Below, piece after piece: positions 35,702-44,616 of a stretch of 64,000 nucleotides of DNA. Source of the stretch: Bryobacteraceae bacterium (GTDB lineage: Bacteria; Acidobacteriota; Terriglobia; Bryobacterales; Bryobacteraceae). The stretch spans positions 1 to 64,000 of the forward strand of contig JABAQT010000043.1 in the NCBI GenBank assembly GCA_019187195.1. The letters are read 5' to 3'. The notes below the pieces were generated by a model, which saw only the letters and a list, made by a program, of their open reading frames with translations, was not told the origin of the DNA and did no database searches. The position numbers were made by a program, and so were the translations under genes. Numbering within the stretch: position 1 is the first letter of the stretch; every line of letters begins with the position of its first letter.

Positions 35702-36885
35702 GCCGCGCCCTCGAAGATCTCCTTGATGCGCCTGGCGACGATCATGTTTTCTCCGGGACGCATCATCCACACCGAGACCTGCAGCAGCCTCTCTCCGCGC
35801 CCCGAGATGGCGATGGAAGGCTCACCCTCCATCAACCGGCGTGTGACTTCACCGGCGCGGAAGCGGTAGGCGTCTTCGTTCCACGCGATGCGCAGATGGG
35901 GAACGTGGTTGGCGATGGGCGGCATGTGACGCTCCAATTGAATGCCCTTGACGCCCTTCAGAACGCCCATCATGTCCGCCACGCGTGTTTCGAGTTCCCT
36001 CAACTCCGCCGCATGATCCACCTTGAGATAGCGTTCAATGGCGGCCAGCAGGCCCACCATCTCCTCCTTGCCCACCTTCATGCCGCGGCCGATGCTGGCG
36101 TACGGGTTGAAGGCCGGCAGGGCGGCTTCGATGAGGTCCTTGCGGCCCATGAGCAGGCCGGAGCACTGCGGACCGCGGAGCGCCTTGCCGCCCGAAAACG
36201 CCACCAGGTCGAACCCTTCGCGAATGTATTGGGAAAGCCTCTCCGGGGGAGGCGTGTCCGAGGCGGCATCGTTGAAGGTCGGCACGCCGCGCTCCTTGCC
36301 CACGCGGATCCACTCATGCCGGTTGATTTTTCCCTCGGGCTCCATTTCGTTGTAGAAGAACATCATCGCGGTGCGCTCGTTGATGGCCTTGTCGAGTTCC
36401 TCGCGCGTCTCCACCCAGACGGTCTTCGTGCCCACCAGCCACATCTGTTGCTCATAACCGCCGCGGTGGGTTTTCTGCTGAACGATTTCGTTCTTCATGC
36501 CGGTGGTGTCGGGGAGCCGCTTGAGGTTTTCGGGGATGCCCCTGGCTACGCAGGCGGCCGTTCCCATGGTGATGGCGGAGGCGCACCCGCAGGTGACCAT
36601 GGCGGCTTCCGCGCCAAGCAGTTCGGCGATGCGGGCGCCGACCTTCCTCTGCAAGTCCGTGAGAGGCACGAATTGCTTCGATGCCTCCTCCATGGCGCTG
36701 ACGACCTCGGGAGGCATGAGCGAGCCGCCGAGGTGGGTGACCACGCCGACGCCGTTAATACAGGGACGGACTCCCAGCCGGGCGTAGATGTCGGTGGCTG
36801 GTGAAGTGGGGGCCGGCGCGGCCAGCATTCCGCCCGCCGCTCCCGCGCTTGCTGCTGTCTTTAGAAATGTCCGGCGGTTCGCCAT
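35698..36885 (-). CDS. Tat-exported SelA-like PLP-dependent enzyme
   Basis: A 395-residue PLP protein of the SelA/DgaE-like branch of the aspartate aminotransferase fold. Residues 1-25 are a twin-arginine signal (NRRTFLKTAASAGAAGG). The PLP lysine is Lys234 in FSGGKALRGPQ, and NGVGVVTHLGG and TCGCASAITMG match the family. Known cytosolic relatives act on selenocysteinyl-tRNA or D-glucosaminate-6-phosphate; an exported form must have another, non-tRNA substrate, unknown here. AAGGAG is seven bases before the ATG. The metallohydrolase gene lies 20 bases upstream on the same strand. Confidence 0.85.
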   Translation of the reverse strand: MANRRTFLKTAASAGAAGGMLAAPAPTSPATDIYARLGVRPCINGVGVVTHLGGSLMPPEVVSAMEEASKQFVPLTDLQRKVGARIAELLGAEAAMVTCGCASAITMGTAACVARGIPENLKRLPDTTGMKNEIVQQKTHRGGYEQQMWLVGTKTVWVETREELDKAINERTAMMFFYNEMEPEGKINRHEWIRVGKERGVPTFNDAASDTPPPERLSQYIREGFDLVAFSGGKALRGPQCSGLLMGRKDLIEAALPAFNPYASIGRGMKVGKEEMVGLLAAIERYLKVDHAAELRELETRVADMMGVLKGVKGIQLERHMPPIANHVPHLRIAWNEDAYRFRAGEVTRRLMEGEPSIAISGRGERLLQVSVWMMRPGENMIVARRIKEIFEGAA

Positions 36886-36905
36886 GGGTTGCTCTCCTTA
36901 TATCT

Positions 36906-38192
36906 CTATCGTCTGCGGCGGCCGGTGGTGCGTGTGCCATCCCACCACGGTTCGCCCTGTGCTTTATACTTGCCTAGCTTATCCCAATCCTCGCGTGTGA
37001 TTCCGTTCAGGTCCCAGACCACCAGCCCGTCGTGAACCGTCAGTTCGCACAGCAGGCGGCGCGTACCTTTCATTCCGGCTCCCCAGGAATCGACGAATCC
37101 GAAGTTTCCCGTTTCAAGGCGCAGCACCGCGATGTCAGCGGGGGCGCCCACGGAGAGGTGGCCCAACTCCTCGCGTTTGATCTCCCGCGCCGGATTCCAG
37201 GTGGAGCGCAGGATGGCGTCGTCGAGAGTCATGCCCATGTTGAGGAACTTCGACATCACGTTCAGCATGTCCTTCATGCCGCTCGATATGCTGCCGGCGT
37301 GGATATCGGTGGAGATGGAGTCCGGGGGAAAGCCCTGGCGAAAGGCGGGCACCGCCTGGCGGAAGGCAAACGCCGCGCCGCCGTGACCCACGTCGAAGAT
37401 AATGCCGCGTTTGCGGGCTTCGAACAGGTAGGGCAGCAGGCGGCCCCGCTCATCGAGCAGGGGAACGGGGCCGTAGAAGGCGTGGGTGTAAATGTCTCCG
37501 GGACGGAGTTTGCGCAGCACAAGGTCCTGGAACGGACGCTCGGGACGGAATGTGCCGAAGTCCACCATTACGGGGATGTTGGCCAAGCGGCCGGCTTCGA
37601 CGCCGCGTTCGACGGGCCGCCAGTCGGGGCCCTGGTAGTGGGCCACTTTGATGCCGACGATGGTGTCGCGGTTGGCGATGGCAAGATCAGCCGCGGCTTT
37701 GGCGTCCATATCGTTCACGTCCTGCTCGAGGTTGTCACCCGGCATGCCCGCGCCCAGGATGTTGAGGAACACGAGAACGCGCGTGCGGGCGAGGTTGATG
37801 ACGTTGCGCTGGAACTCGGCGAAATTGTGCCGCCCGGAAGTGCCGGCGTCCACCACGGTGGTGATGCCCGTGCGGAAGGCGAACGCGTCGGGAAAGATGC
37901 TCCAATTGCCACCCGCGAGCATGCTGCCGTGGTTGCCGGTGAAGACGTGCGTATGAATGTCGACGAGGCCGGGAGTGACGTAGAGGCCGCGGACATCGAC
38001 CACTTTGCGCGCCTCGGTTGCGGCGATGGAAGGCGCCACGGCGGCGACTTTTCCATCGTGAATGGCGACATCGCGCGCGGCATGGATGTGATTTTTCGGG
38101 TCGATGAGCGTGCCGCCCTTGAGCAGCAGTTCATAGCGCGGCTGGGCGGAGAGAAGCGTGGCGGCGAAAGCGAGGAGTGTAACAATTCGCAT
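36906..38192 (-). CDS. exported amidohydrolase/deacetylase
   Basis: A 428-residue metal-dependent hydrolase of the dihydroorotase-like amidohydrolase superfamily. A signal peptide (LLAFAATLLSA) precedes LLKGGTLIDPKNHIH. GLVDIHTHVF holds the HxH metal ligands (His80, His82), and GIKVAHYQG may supply the carboxylated Lys. His and Asp follow in VGHGG and SISTDIHAG. It is closest in look to the deacetylase family often encoded beside SelA-like proteins. Here too it pairs with one (20-base gap), which suggests successive steps on an amino or N-acylated sugar acid outside the cytosol (inference). Confidence 0.85.
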   Translation of the reverse strand: MRIVTLLAFAATLLSAQPRYELLLKGGTLIDPKNHIHAARDVAIHDGKVAAVAPSIAATEARKVVDVRGLYVTPGLVDIHTHVFTGNHGSMLAGGNWSIFPDAFAFRTGITTVVDAGTSGRHNFAEFQRNVINLARTRVLVFLNILGAGMPGDNLEQDVNDMDAKAAADLAIANRDTIVGIKVAHYQGPDWRPVERGVEAGRLANIPVMVDFGTFRPERPFQDLVLRKLRPGDIYTHAFYGPVPLLDERGRLLPYLFEARKRGIIFDVGHGGAAFAFRQAVPAFRQGFPPDSISTDIHAGSISSGMKDMLNVMSKFLNMGMTLDDAILRSTWNPAREIKREELGHLSVGAPADIAVLRLETGNFGFVDSWGAGMKGTRRLLCELTVHDGLVVWDLNGITREDWDKLGKYKAQGEPWWDGTRTTGRRRR

Positions 38193-38262
38193 GTGGTACC
38201 TATCTTATGCCCGCGGAGCCCACGCTTGCCCGAGGGCCTGATTTGCAACACTGATATGCATT

Positions 38263-40308
38263 ATGCGTCGCAGGAGATTTCTTCAGACCGGGGCCGTTCT
38301 GGCGCTGCCGCTGGAAGGCGCGTTGTCCACGCCGCGCGAGGCGTGGGTGGAAACGTGGAACAATAAGCCGTCTCTGCACATCGGCGGCAAGCCGGTGTAC
38401 GCGAGTTTCTACGCCTTGACGGATGCGACGGGCGGACGCTGGAGTTTCGATGAACTGCCGCGGCAGCATTTGCGCCAGTTCGCCGACGCCGGATTCCGGC
38501 TGTTCCAGGTGGATGTGTTTCTCGAAGATTTGTGGCCGCGGGAGGACGCGTTCGACATTACGCCGGCGCGGAGGCAGATTGCCGGGGTGCTCTCCGCCTG
38601 CGGGGAAGCTTCGGTTGTACTGCGGTGGCATCTGAACGCTCCGCGCTGGTGGGCGGAGCGGCACCGGGAAGAGTGCGTCGTGTATGCGAACGGTCCGCTC
38701 GAGCGGGTGGAGCGCAATCAGCCGGTCCGCTATCTGATGGACGACCTGCGCCGGACCCTCCGCGTGAGCCTGGCCTCGGAAACATGGAAGGAGATGGCGA
38801 CAGGAAAGACGATCGAGTTGCTGCGCGGTCTCGCGGGCTGCGAAGAGGGGAAAGCCCTGGCGGGAGTCCACCTGGCTTGCGGGGTCTACGGCGAGTGGCA
38901 CTACTGGGGCTTCATGCGCAACGAGCCGGACCTCAGCGAACCCATGCAGCGCCACTTCCGGGAGTGGCGCCAATTGCGAGGAAAGCCTCCGCTGCCCGTG
39001 CCCGGCATGGCGGAGCGGGAGGCTCTCGACGACGGCATCTTTCGCGACCCCGCCAGGCGCGAGGGAACCATCGACTATTACCGCTGCCAGCAGGAGCTGG
39101 TAGCCGGGCGGATCATTCATTTTTGCGGGACGGTGAAACGCCACTGGCCGCGGCGCATCCTGACGGGCACTTTCTACGGCTATTTCTTCTCCCTGTTCGA
39201 CCGGCAGGCGACGGGGGGACACTTGTGCCTGGACAAGGTGCTGGCGGCAAAGGATGTGGATTACCTCAGCGCTCCGCAAGCCTATGGAGCGGCATATCGC
39301 GACATGGGCGGCTGCGGCATCACGCGCGGGTTGGTCGAGACGGTGCGGCTGCACGGAAAGTTGTGGCTCGACGAGATGGACCAGACTCCGTCCTGGAGCT
39401 GGCGCAACGACGTGGATACGGCTTTTCAACTGACGGATCTCCCGGCGGACTTCGCCATTCTGCGGCGCAACGTGGTGGAGAGCTACGTCCGCGGCGCGGG
39501 GTTGTGGTATTACGACTTCGGACCAGCGAACGGGAGCGGATGGTGGGCGGACCGCCGGCTGTTGGCGGAGATTCGCCGCATCAAGGATGTGCTCGAACGC
39601 TATCATGCCCGCCCGTACAGTCCGGCGGGCGACGTCTTGCTGGTGTTCGATACGGAGGTGTATTTCTATACGGCTACAACGCCGGCCGACGACCCGATGA
39701 CGGATTCGTGGGCCGTGAATCGCACGGCCGGGGCGGCCTATCAGAGCGGAGCGGCGGTGGAGACCATCCACTTGAGGGATCTGGAACGCGTGGCGCTCGA
39801 TCGGTTCCGGGTGGTGGTGTTCGCCAATACGTGGCTGCTGCGCGCGGGTGAGCGGCGCATGATTCGTCAAAAGGTGATGGCCGGCGGGCGTCATGTTGTG
39901 TTTCAGGGCCTGCCGGGATACTGCGATGGGGAGCGGCTCGATGCCGCATTTTCGCGAGAGGCGACGGGGTTGCCGCTCGAACGCGGGGAAGGCTCCTTCG
40001 ATCTGGGTGGCGGGAAGCGGTTCTCCCCTTATCTGCGGCTGGCGGGGAAGGGCCGGGAGCGGGTCTGGTTTTCGAGTGCGCCGATCGCCGATCCGGCGAG
40101 GTGGAGAGAAATTTTTCGAGCGGCGGGGGCGCACGTTTACGCGGATGGGGACTGTGTGGTTCATGCCGGCGGGGGCGTGGTTCTGGTGCACACGAAGGCC
40201 GGAGGAGAGAGAGTGATCACGCTTCGCAACGGCGTTCGCGTGGAGGCGGCGATGGAGCCCAGGAGTTCCTGGCTCCTCGACGCGGAGACCGGGAAACGTC
40301 TGCTGTAA
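38263..40308 (+). CDS. Tat-exported glycoside hydrolase-like protein (GH-A clan)
   Basis: A 681-residue exported protein with a Tat signal RRRRFLQTGAVLALPLEG. The TIM barrel (about 40-400) has Glu211 in CGVYGEWHYWG as candidate acid/base and Glu371 in KLWLDEMDQT as candidate nucleophile, an arrangement like GH42 and related clan-A enzymes. After about 415 comes a beta-galactosidase trimerisation-like region with VVVFANTWLL and VFQGLPGY. It probably removes sugars from polysaccharides outside the cytosol; the exact linkage is not determinable. It is divergent from the amidohydrolase gene, 70 bases away. Confidence 0.75.
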   Translation: MRRRRFLQTGAVLALPLEGALSTPREAWVETWNNKPSLHIGGKPVYASFYALTDATGGRWSFDELPRQHLRQFADAGFRLFQVDVFLEDLWPREDAFDITPARRQIAGVLSACGEASVVLRWHLNAPRWWAERHREECVVYANGPLERVERNQPVRYLMDDLRRTLRVSLASETWKEMATGKTIELLRGLAGCEEGKALAGVHLACGVYGEWHYWGFMRNEPDLSEPMQRHFREWRQLRGKPPLPVPGMAEREALDDGIFRDPARREGTIDYYRCQQELVAGRIIHFCGTVKRHWPRRILTGTFYGYFFSLFDRQATGGHLCLDKVLAAKDVDYLSAPQAYGAAYRDMGGCGITRGLVETVRLHGKLWLDEMDQTPSWSWRNDVDTAFQLTDLPADFAILRRNVVESYVRGAGLWYYDFGPANGSGWWADRRLLAEIRRIKDVLERYHARPYSPAGDVLLVFDTEVYFYTATTPADDPMTDSWAVNRTAGAAYQSGAAVETIHLRDLERVALDRFRVVVFANTWLLRAGERRMIRQKVMAGGRHVVFQGLPGYCDGERLDAAFSREATGLPLERGEGSFDLGGGKRFSPYLRLAGKGRERVWFSSAPIADPARWREIFRAAGAHVYADGDCVVHAGGGVVLVHTKAGGERVITLRNGVRVEAAMEPRSSWLLDAETGKRLL

Positions 40309-40339
40309 CCAGCAGCGGAGGGATGAGCGCACGAAACGG

Positions 40340-40891
40340 CTAGCGGTATGTCTTGTCGTCGGCGCGGCTCAGGTCCGCTCCGTCATTCAAGATGCCGATG
40401 GTCACAATGGCGAAGGTGAAGACCGTGGTTCCCGGCTCGAGGTGGCCGCCAAAGGCTTTTTCGGGATTCGCCAGGGTGATATGCGGATGGAGCTTTCCAT
40501 TGATGACATAACCGTTCATGCCGATGATGTCGGCGGGAGCCGTGGGGTTCTTCACGAACATGTTTCTCGAGGGGAAGGAGCGGTTGCTCACCTGGTGGAT
40601 CTGGTAGCCCGTCACCGATCCCACACCGGAAAGAATCACCCCATTGCGAATCTTTTCCTGCTTCACCATCTTGCGGATTCCGTCGAGCAGGTCAGTGTTG
40701 TACTTGAACCTCAATACCAGGACGCGGTCGAAGCGGCCCTCGATGGCGTAGGCATCCGGCACCTTAGCGCTGTTCGGTTTGGCGTCTTCGGCGGGCGTGG
40801 GGGCGGGGTTCACTTTTTCGTAGCGAGTCTCCTGGCCGGCGAGCGCGCCCGCGAGCGCGACAACGAAGAACCACAATTTGATACGGTGCAT
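40340..40891 (-). CDS. exported PPC/DUF296 domain protein
   Basis: A 183-residue exported protein. Signal peptide MHRIKLWFFVVALAGALAG is followed by a short linker and a PPC (DUF296) domain: VLVLRFKYNTDLLDGI, GVILSGVGSVTGYQIHQV, and LHPHITLANPEKAFGGHLEPG with His residues that could bind metal. Cytosolic PPC proteins are often DNA-linked in plants, but bacterial ones are small trimers of unknown role. ATG 40891 gives the signal peptide. A TAGACT (complement of 40900-40905) ends eight bases upstream and no Shine-Dalgarno is seen. Confidence 0.82.
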   Translation of the reverse strand: MHRIKLWFFVVALAGALAGQETRYEKVNPAPTPAEDAKPNSAKVPDAYAIEGRFDRVLVLRFKYNTDLLDGIRKMVKQEKIRNGVILSGVGSVTGYQIHQVSNRSFPSRNMFVKNPTAPADIIGMNGYVINGKLHPHITLANPEKAFGGHLEPGTTVFTFAIVTIGILNDGADLSRADDKTYR

Positions 40892-40958
40892 GATTGTCCA
40901 GTCTACAGGCGGGCATTCCATTGCGGGCGGCAATTTGAGAACATCTTCATAGCCACGT

Positions 40959-42119
40959 ATGCACACCTTATCCTCGTATCCATTAAATCGCCGCCAACTG
41001 GCGCGTGCCTTGTTCGGGGCAGTCGCGGCTCCCGCCCTGGCGGCAAAGCCGTCCTCGTACCTCGTTTACCTGGGCACCTACACAGGGCCGAAGAGCAAGG
41101 GAATCTACGTTACCCGCTTCGATCCCGCCTCGGGGAAACTGGATCCCATCAAGCTGGCCGGGGAAGTGGAACAGCCATCCTGGGTCACGCTTCATCCGAA
41201 CGGCCGCTACCTGTACGCGGTCAGCGAACTGGGGGGGAACGTACAGGGGACGGTCTCGAGTTTCGCCGTGGACAACAGGAGCGGCGAGTTGAAGCTACTC
41301 AACCGGACCGGCTCCGGCGGCACCGTCGCCTGCCATCTGGCGATTGACAAGACCGGGAAGACGATTGCCGTGGCGAACTATGGAAACGGCAGCGTGGCGA
41401 CGATCCACCTGGAGGCTGACGGCAAGTTAGGGCAGCGGATCTCCCTGCAACAGCATGCGGGATCGGGCGCGAATCCGCGCCGCCAGCGCGGGCCGCACGC
41501 GCACGCCGTCGTGTTGTCGCACGACAACCGGTTTCTCTTTGTCCCCGATCTTGGGTTGGACAAGATCATGATCTACCGGTTCGATGCCGCCACCGGGGCT
41601 ATCACTCCCAATGATCCTCCCTCGGTAAGCGTGAAGCCCGGATCGGGGCCGCGGCACTTCGCCTTCGCTCCGAGAGCGCCATTCGCCTATGGTCTGAACG
41701 AAATGGGATCGAGCGTCATCGCCTTTGCCTACGACGCCGCCAAGGGCAGCCTGCGGGAGGTGCAGAACATCACGACGCTGCCGGCGGGTTTTTCCGGAGA
41801 GAACAACTGCGCCGAGATTCAGGTGGATCGCGCGGGGAAATTTCTTTACGCTTCCAATCGCGGCGACGACAGCATAGCCGTGTTCTCGATCCATCCCAGG
41901 CAGGGGACGCTGACTCATGTGGAGCGCGTCTCCACGCAGGGGAAGATCCCGAGGAATTTTTCATTGGACCCCACGGGCAATTATCTGCTGGCGGCCAATC
42001 AGAATACGAACAACCTGGTGACATTCAAAGTGAACCGCAAGAGCGGCAAGCTGACGCCGGCGGGACAGGTTCTGGAAGTGCCCTCCTGCGTGTGCATCGA
42101 GTTTCTCGCGGCCGGCTGA
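40959..42119 (+). CDS. Tat-exported lactonase (Pgl/YbhE family propeller)
   Basis: A 386-residue seven-bladed propeller of the 6-phosphogluconolactonase (YbhE-type) family. The N-terminus NRRQLARALFG is a twin-arginine signal, which is unusual for this otherwise cytosolic family. Blade motifs include YLVYLGTYTGPKSKGIYV, QPSWVTLHPNGRYLYAVSE and GPRHFAFAPRAPFAYGLNE, and GPHAHAVVLSHDNRFLFVPDLG carries the conserved His/Asp. It may open sugar lactones in the periplasm, but a binding role is possible. No Shine-Dalgarno is visible. Confidence 0.85.
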   Translation: MHTLSSYPLNRRQLARALFGAVAAPALAAKPSSYLVYLGTYTGPKSKGIYVTRFDPASGKLDPIKLAGEVEQPSWVTLHPNGRYLYAVSELGGNVQGTVSSFAVDNRSGELKLLNRTGSGGTVACHLAIDKTGKTIAVANYGNGSVATIHLEADGKLGQRISLQQHAGSGANPRRQRGPHAHAVVLSHDNRFLFVPDLGLDKIMIYRFDAATGAITPNDPPSVSVKPGSGPRHFAFAPRAPFAYGLNEMGSSVIAFAYDAAKGSLREVQNITTLPAGFSGENNCAEIQVDRAGKFLYASNRGDDSIAVFSIHPRQGTLTHVERVSTQGKIPRNFSLDPTGNYLLAANQNTNNLVTFKVNRKSGKLTPAGQVLEVPSCVCIEFLAAG

Positions 42120-42185
42120 GCGGTGTAGAGAAGCCGTCATTCGTCCGGGCCGGGGCGCCGCTATAAGCGCTACAATAGCGAATCC

Positions 42186-43421
42186 ATGGCCTCCACAACT
42201 GCGTCCTCGAAAACCGGGTTGCTTCGTGAAGCACTGAAGACCAACGAAGGCATCGTCCGGCTGGCCCCCTGTTGGGTGCCACGCTCGTTTCTGATGCCGG
42301 GCGGACGTCTGAAGCTGGACCCGCGCGATCTCTACGCCTATGGCGCCCATAGGGGCGGGATCGACGAGCGGTGGTTTTCCTCGACCACCAATGCCGCCAA
42401 CGGCCCCGGCACGCCGGAGGACGAGGGCTTGAGCTACATCGACGTGGACGGACAGCGCGTTCTGTTGAAGGCGGCCATCGAGACCATCGGCGACGAGTTT
42501 CTCGGCTCCGATGTCATGCGGCGCGAAGGCGGCTGGAACCTGCTGTGCAAGTTTTTCGACAATCTCGGGCCTATTCCCCACCATATGCACCAGAGCGATG
42601 AATTCGCCAGGCGCGTGGGGCAGAAAGGGAAGCCCGAGGCCTACTACTTTCCGCCCCAATACAACTTCAAGGACAACAACTTCCCCTACACGTTCATGGG
42701 ACTCGAACCGGGGACAACGCGGGAGGAAGTGCGGCGGTGCCTCGAGCGCTGGAACGAGGGAGACAACGGCATTCTCCACCACTCGAAGGCGTACAAACTG
42801 AAACCCGGCTCCGGATGGCAGATCGACGCAGGCATCCTGCACGCGCCCGGGTCGCTGGTGACCTATGAGCCGCAGGTGAACTCCGACGTATTCGGCATGT
42901 TCCAGTCCATGGTCGAGGGCCGCTACGTGCCGTGGGACCTGCTGGTGAAGGATGTGCCGCCGGAGCATCACCACGACCTCGACTACATCCTGGACATGCT
43001 CGATTGGGAGGCGAACGTGGACCCCGAGTTCGCCAAACACCGCCTGTTCCATCCCACGCCGGTTCGGGAGGAAGCCGCGATGGCGCAGGATGGGTATTCG
43101 GAGAAGTGGGTGGTTTATTCCACGGGCCATTATTCGGCGAAGGAATTGACGGTGTTCCCTGGGCGCACGGTAACCGTGAAGGATGCCGCGGCCCACGGGT
43201 TGATCGTTGTGCAGGGCTGGGGCAGTGTTGGCGGGATGGAAGTGGAGACGCCTTCGCTCATCCGTTTCGGCCAGATGACGAAGGACGAGTTGTTCGTGAC
43301 GGCCGCCGCCGCTCAACGGGGGGTGGCGGTGACGAACCGCAGCGATAAGGAAAACCTGGTAATGCTGAAGCATTTCGGACCGGGGAATCCGGACGCCGCT
43401 GTTTTCCTGCAGAGGAATTAG
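42186..43421 (+). CDS. cupin-type phosphomannose isomerase-like protein
   Basis: A 411-residue cytosolic protein related to the type I mannose-6-phosphate isomerase/cupin superfamily. Metal ligands are in PIPHHMHQSDEF (about 130-140) and in GWQIDAGILHAPGSLVTYEPQ. A second cupin-like barrel occupies 300-411. It might isomerise a sugar phosphate or a free sugar such as lyxose; the family has varied substrates. The start region lacks a Shine-Dalgarno, and a TACAAT (42171-42176) ends nine bases before ATG 42186, so it may be leaderless. It follows the lactonase by 67 bases. Confidence 0.78.
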   Translation: MASTTASSKTGLLREALKTNEGIVRLAPCWVPRSFLMPGGRLKLDPRDLYAYGAHRGGIDERWFSSTTNAANGPGTPEDEGLSYIDVDGQRVLLKAAIETIGDEFLGSDVMRREGGWNLLCKFFDNLGPIPHHMHQSDEFARRVGQKGKPEAYYFPPQYNFKDNNFPYTFMGLEPGTTREEVRRCLERWNEGDNGILHHSKAYKLKPGSGWQIDAGILHAPGSLVTYEPQVNSDVFGMFQSMVEGRYVPWDLLVKDVPPEHHHDLDYILDMLDWEANVDPEFAKHRLFHPTPVREEAAMAQDGYSEKWVVYSTGHYSAKELTVFPGRTVTVKDAAAHGLIVVQGWGSVGGMEVETPSLIRFGQMTKDELFVTAAAAQRGVAVTNRSDKENLVMLKHFGPGNPDAAVFLQRN

Positions 43422-43465
43422 ATTGGACGAATCTTTCCCGCACCGTGTGAGGGGGGAACAAGATC

Positions 43466-44593
43466 CTACGGTTTGACCGGCCCACCGATGAGAAGCGGGC
43501 GGTTCAGTGTTACGGTCAACTCGGAATACTGGGGCAGATAGACGTCGCGGCCCTGTTGGAGAAAGAACAGGAAGGCTCCTGTTCCGAGACCGAACCAGCG
43601 AGCGGCTCCGGCTACTGTCCCGGAACTCGCGGTGGTCCAGATGGCTTTGATGCCTTCTTCGACGAGGTCGTCCACGATTTTTCCGGCGACATAGGCGACG
43701 CCGAGATCGATGACGGCGCGCTTCTTGCTTCTGCTGCCGCCGGACAGGGTGCCTTCCGGATCGATGTGCATGCCTCCGCGGCCGGCCACGGCTCCACTGA
43801 GGTCGGCCGAGATATTCCACGAGAGGCCGCCTTGCGCAATGGCTTTGCGGAAGTTCAGGCCGAGCGTCCCGGACCGGCTGAAGGAGCGGGGCGGCTTGCG
43901 GCGCACTACCGAGGCTTCGAGTTCAGTTCCCTCGGACAGCGCCACGCGGCCATCGACGAGCAGCGGTTGGAGCAGACGGGCGTGGATGGTGTCGCCGTTG
44001 GAATTTCCCGAAGCGCTCAAGGGCGAGAGCAGCATGACATGAAGCGAAGCCCCAGCGGGGACCGCCTCGCCTTGATAGGCGGGAAGCGGAGCGGACCCGG
44101 GCGCCTCGAGGGGGGCCTTCAACCGTACGATGACGCTGGCATGTTTCGGCGGGCGGGGCGCGTGACCCTTCTTCGGGCGGACGGGCGAATCCGGAAACAG
44201 GTCCACAAGGTCCACATCGAGCGGCAGGGCGGCTCCGGAAGGAAGGAGCAGTTCGGCGGATCGGACGGAGGCGTCATGGGGATGATGAAATTGCGGAGTG
44301 CGTCCGGCCATCATGAGCACTGCGCGGCGTAGTGCGCCGGGGCCTTTGTGCCGCACGGGATCGCCGATGGTGAATTTCAGTTTGCTGCCGGAGGGAATGG
44401 CGAGGCGATCGCGGGAGTAGACGGGCGAGGCGAATTCGGCGACCACGGCAACGCCCGGCTTCACCTGGGGGTGGACGCCCTCCGCGGTCACCGCGCGCAG
44501 GATGGCCCCGGAAGGAAGGAGAATGCCGGCCGCGGACACCGGTTGAGCGCCGGCGAGGAGGAAGCCGATGAGAGGGTGTAAGAAGGTCCGCAC
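43466..44593 (-). CDS. exported hypothetical protein
   Basis: A 375-residue exported protein of no recognised family. The signal peptide ends VSA (about residue 21). The mature part is beta-rich with repeated motifs such as LLPSGAILRAVTAEGV, LLPSGAALPLDVDLV and VAVVAEFASPVYS, resembling duplicated small barrels. A C-terminal Gly-rich hydrophobic region (AGAARWFGLGTGAFLFFLQQ) could insert in a membrane, and the end reads ELTVTLNRPLLI. The Gly-Ser cluster before the helix is a flexible linker. Convergent with the cupin-type gene. Confidence 0.75.
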   Translation of the reverse strand: MRTFLHPLIGFLLAGAQPVSAAGILLPSGAILRAVTAEGVHPQVKPGVAVVAEFASPVYSRDRLAIPSGSKLKFTIGDPVRHKGPGALRRAVLMMAGRTPQFHHPHDASVRSAELLLPSGAALPLDVDLVDLFPDSPVRPKKGHAPRPPKHASVIVRLKAPLEAPGSAPLPAYQGEAVPAGASLHVMLLSPLSASGNSNGDTIHARLLQPLLVDGRVALSEGTELEASVVRRKPPRSFSRSGTLGLNFRKAIAQGGLSWNISADLSGAVAGRGGMHIDPEGTLSGGSRSKKRAVIDLGVAYVAGKIVDDLVEEGIKAIWTTASSGTVAGAARWFGLGTGAFLFFLQQGRDVYLPQYSELTVTLNRPLLIGGPVKP

Positions 44594-44616
44594 ATGGGAA
44601 GAGTATCAAAGCAAAG

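Noticed and set aside
38200..40332. Minus-strand open frame of 710 codons opposite the glycoside hydrolase
   Set aside because: Antisense artefact of GC-rich codons; the plus-strand protein has a Tat signal and barrel motifs.
41961..43820. Minus-strand open frame of 619 codons opposite the cupin-type isomerase
   Set aside because: No signal or domain; it conflicts with a clear plus-strand cupin protein.
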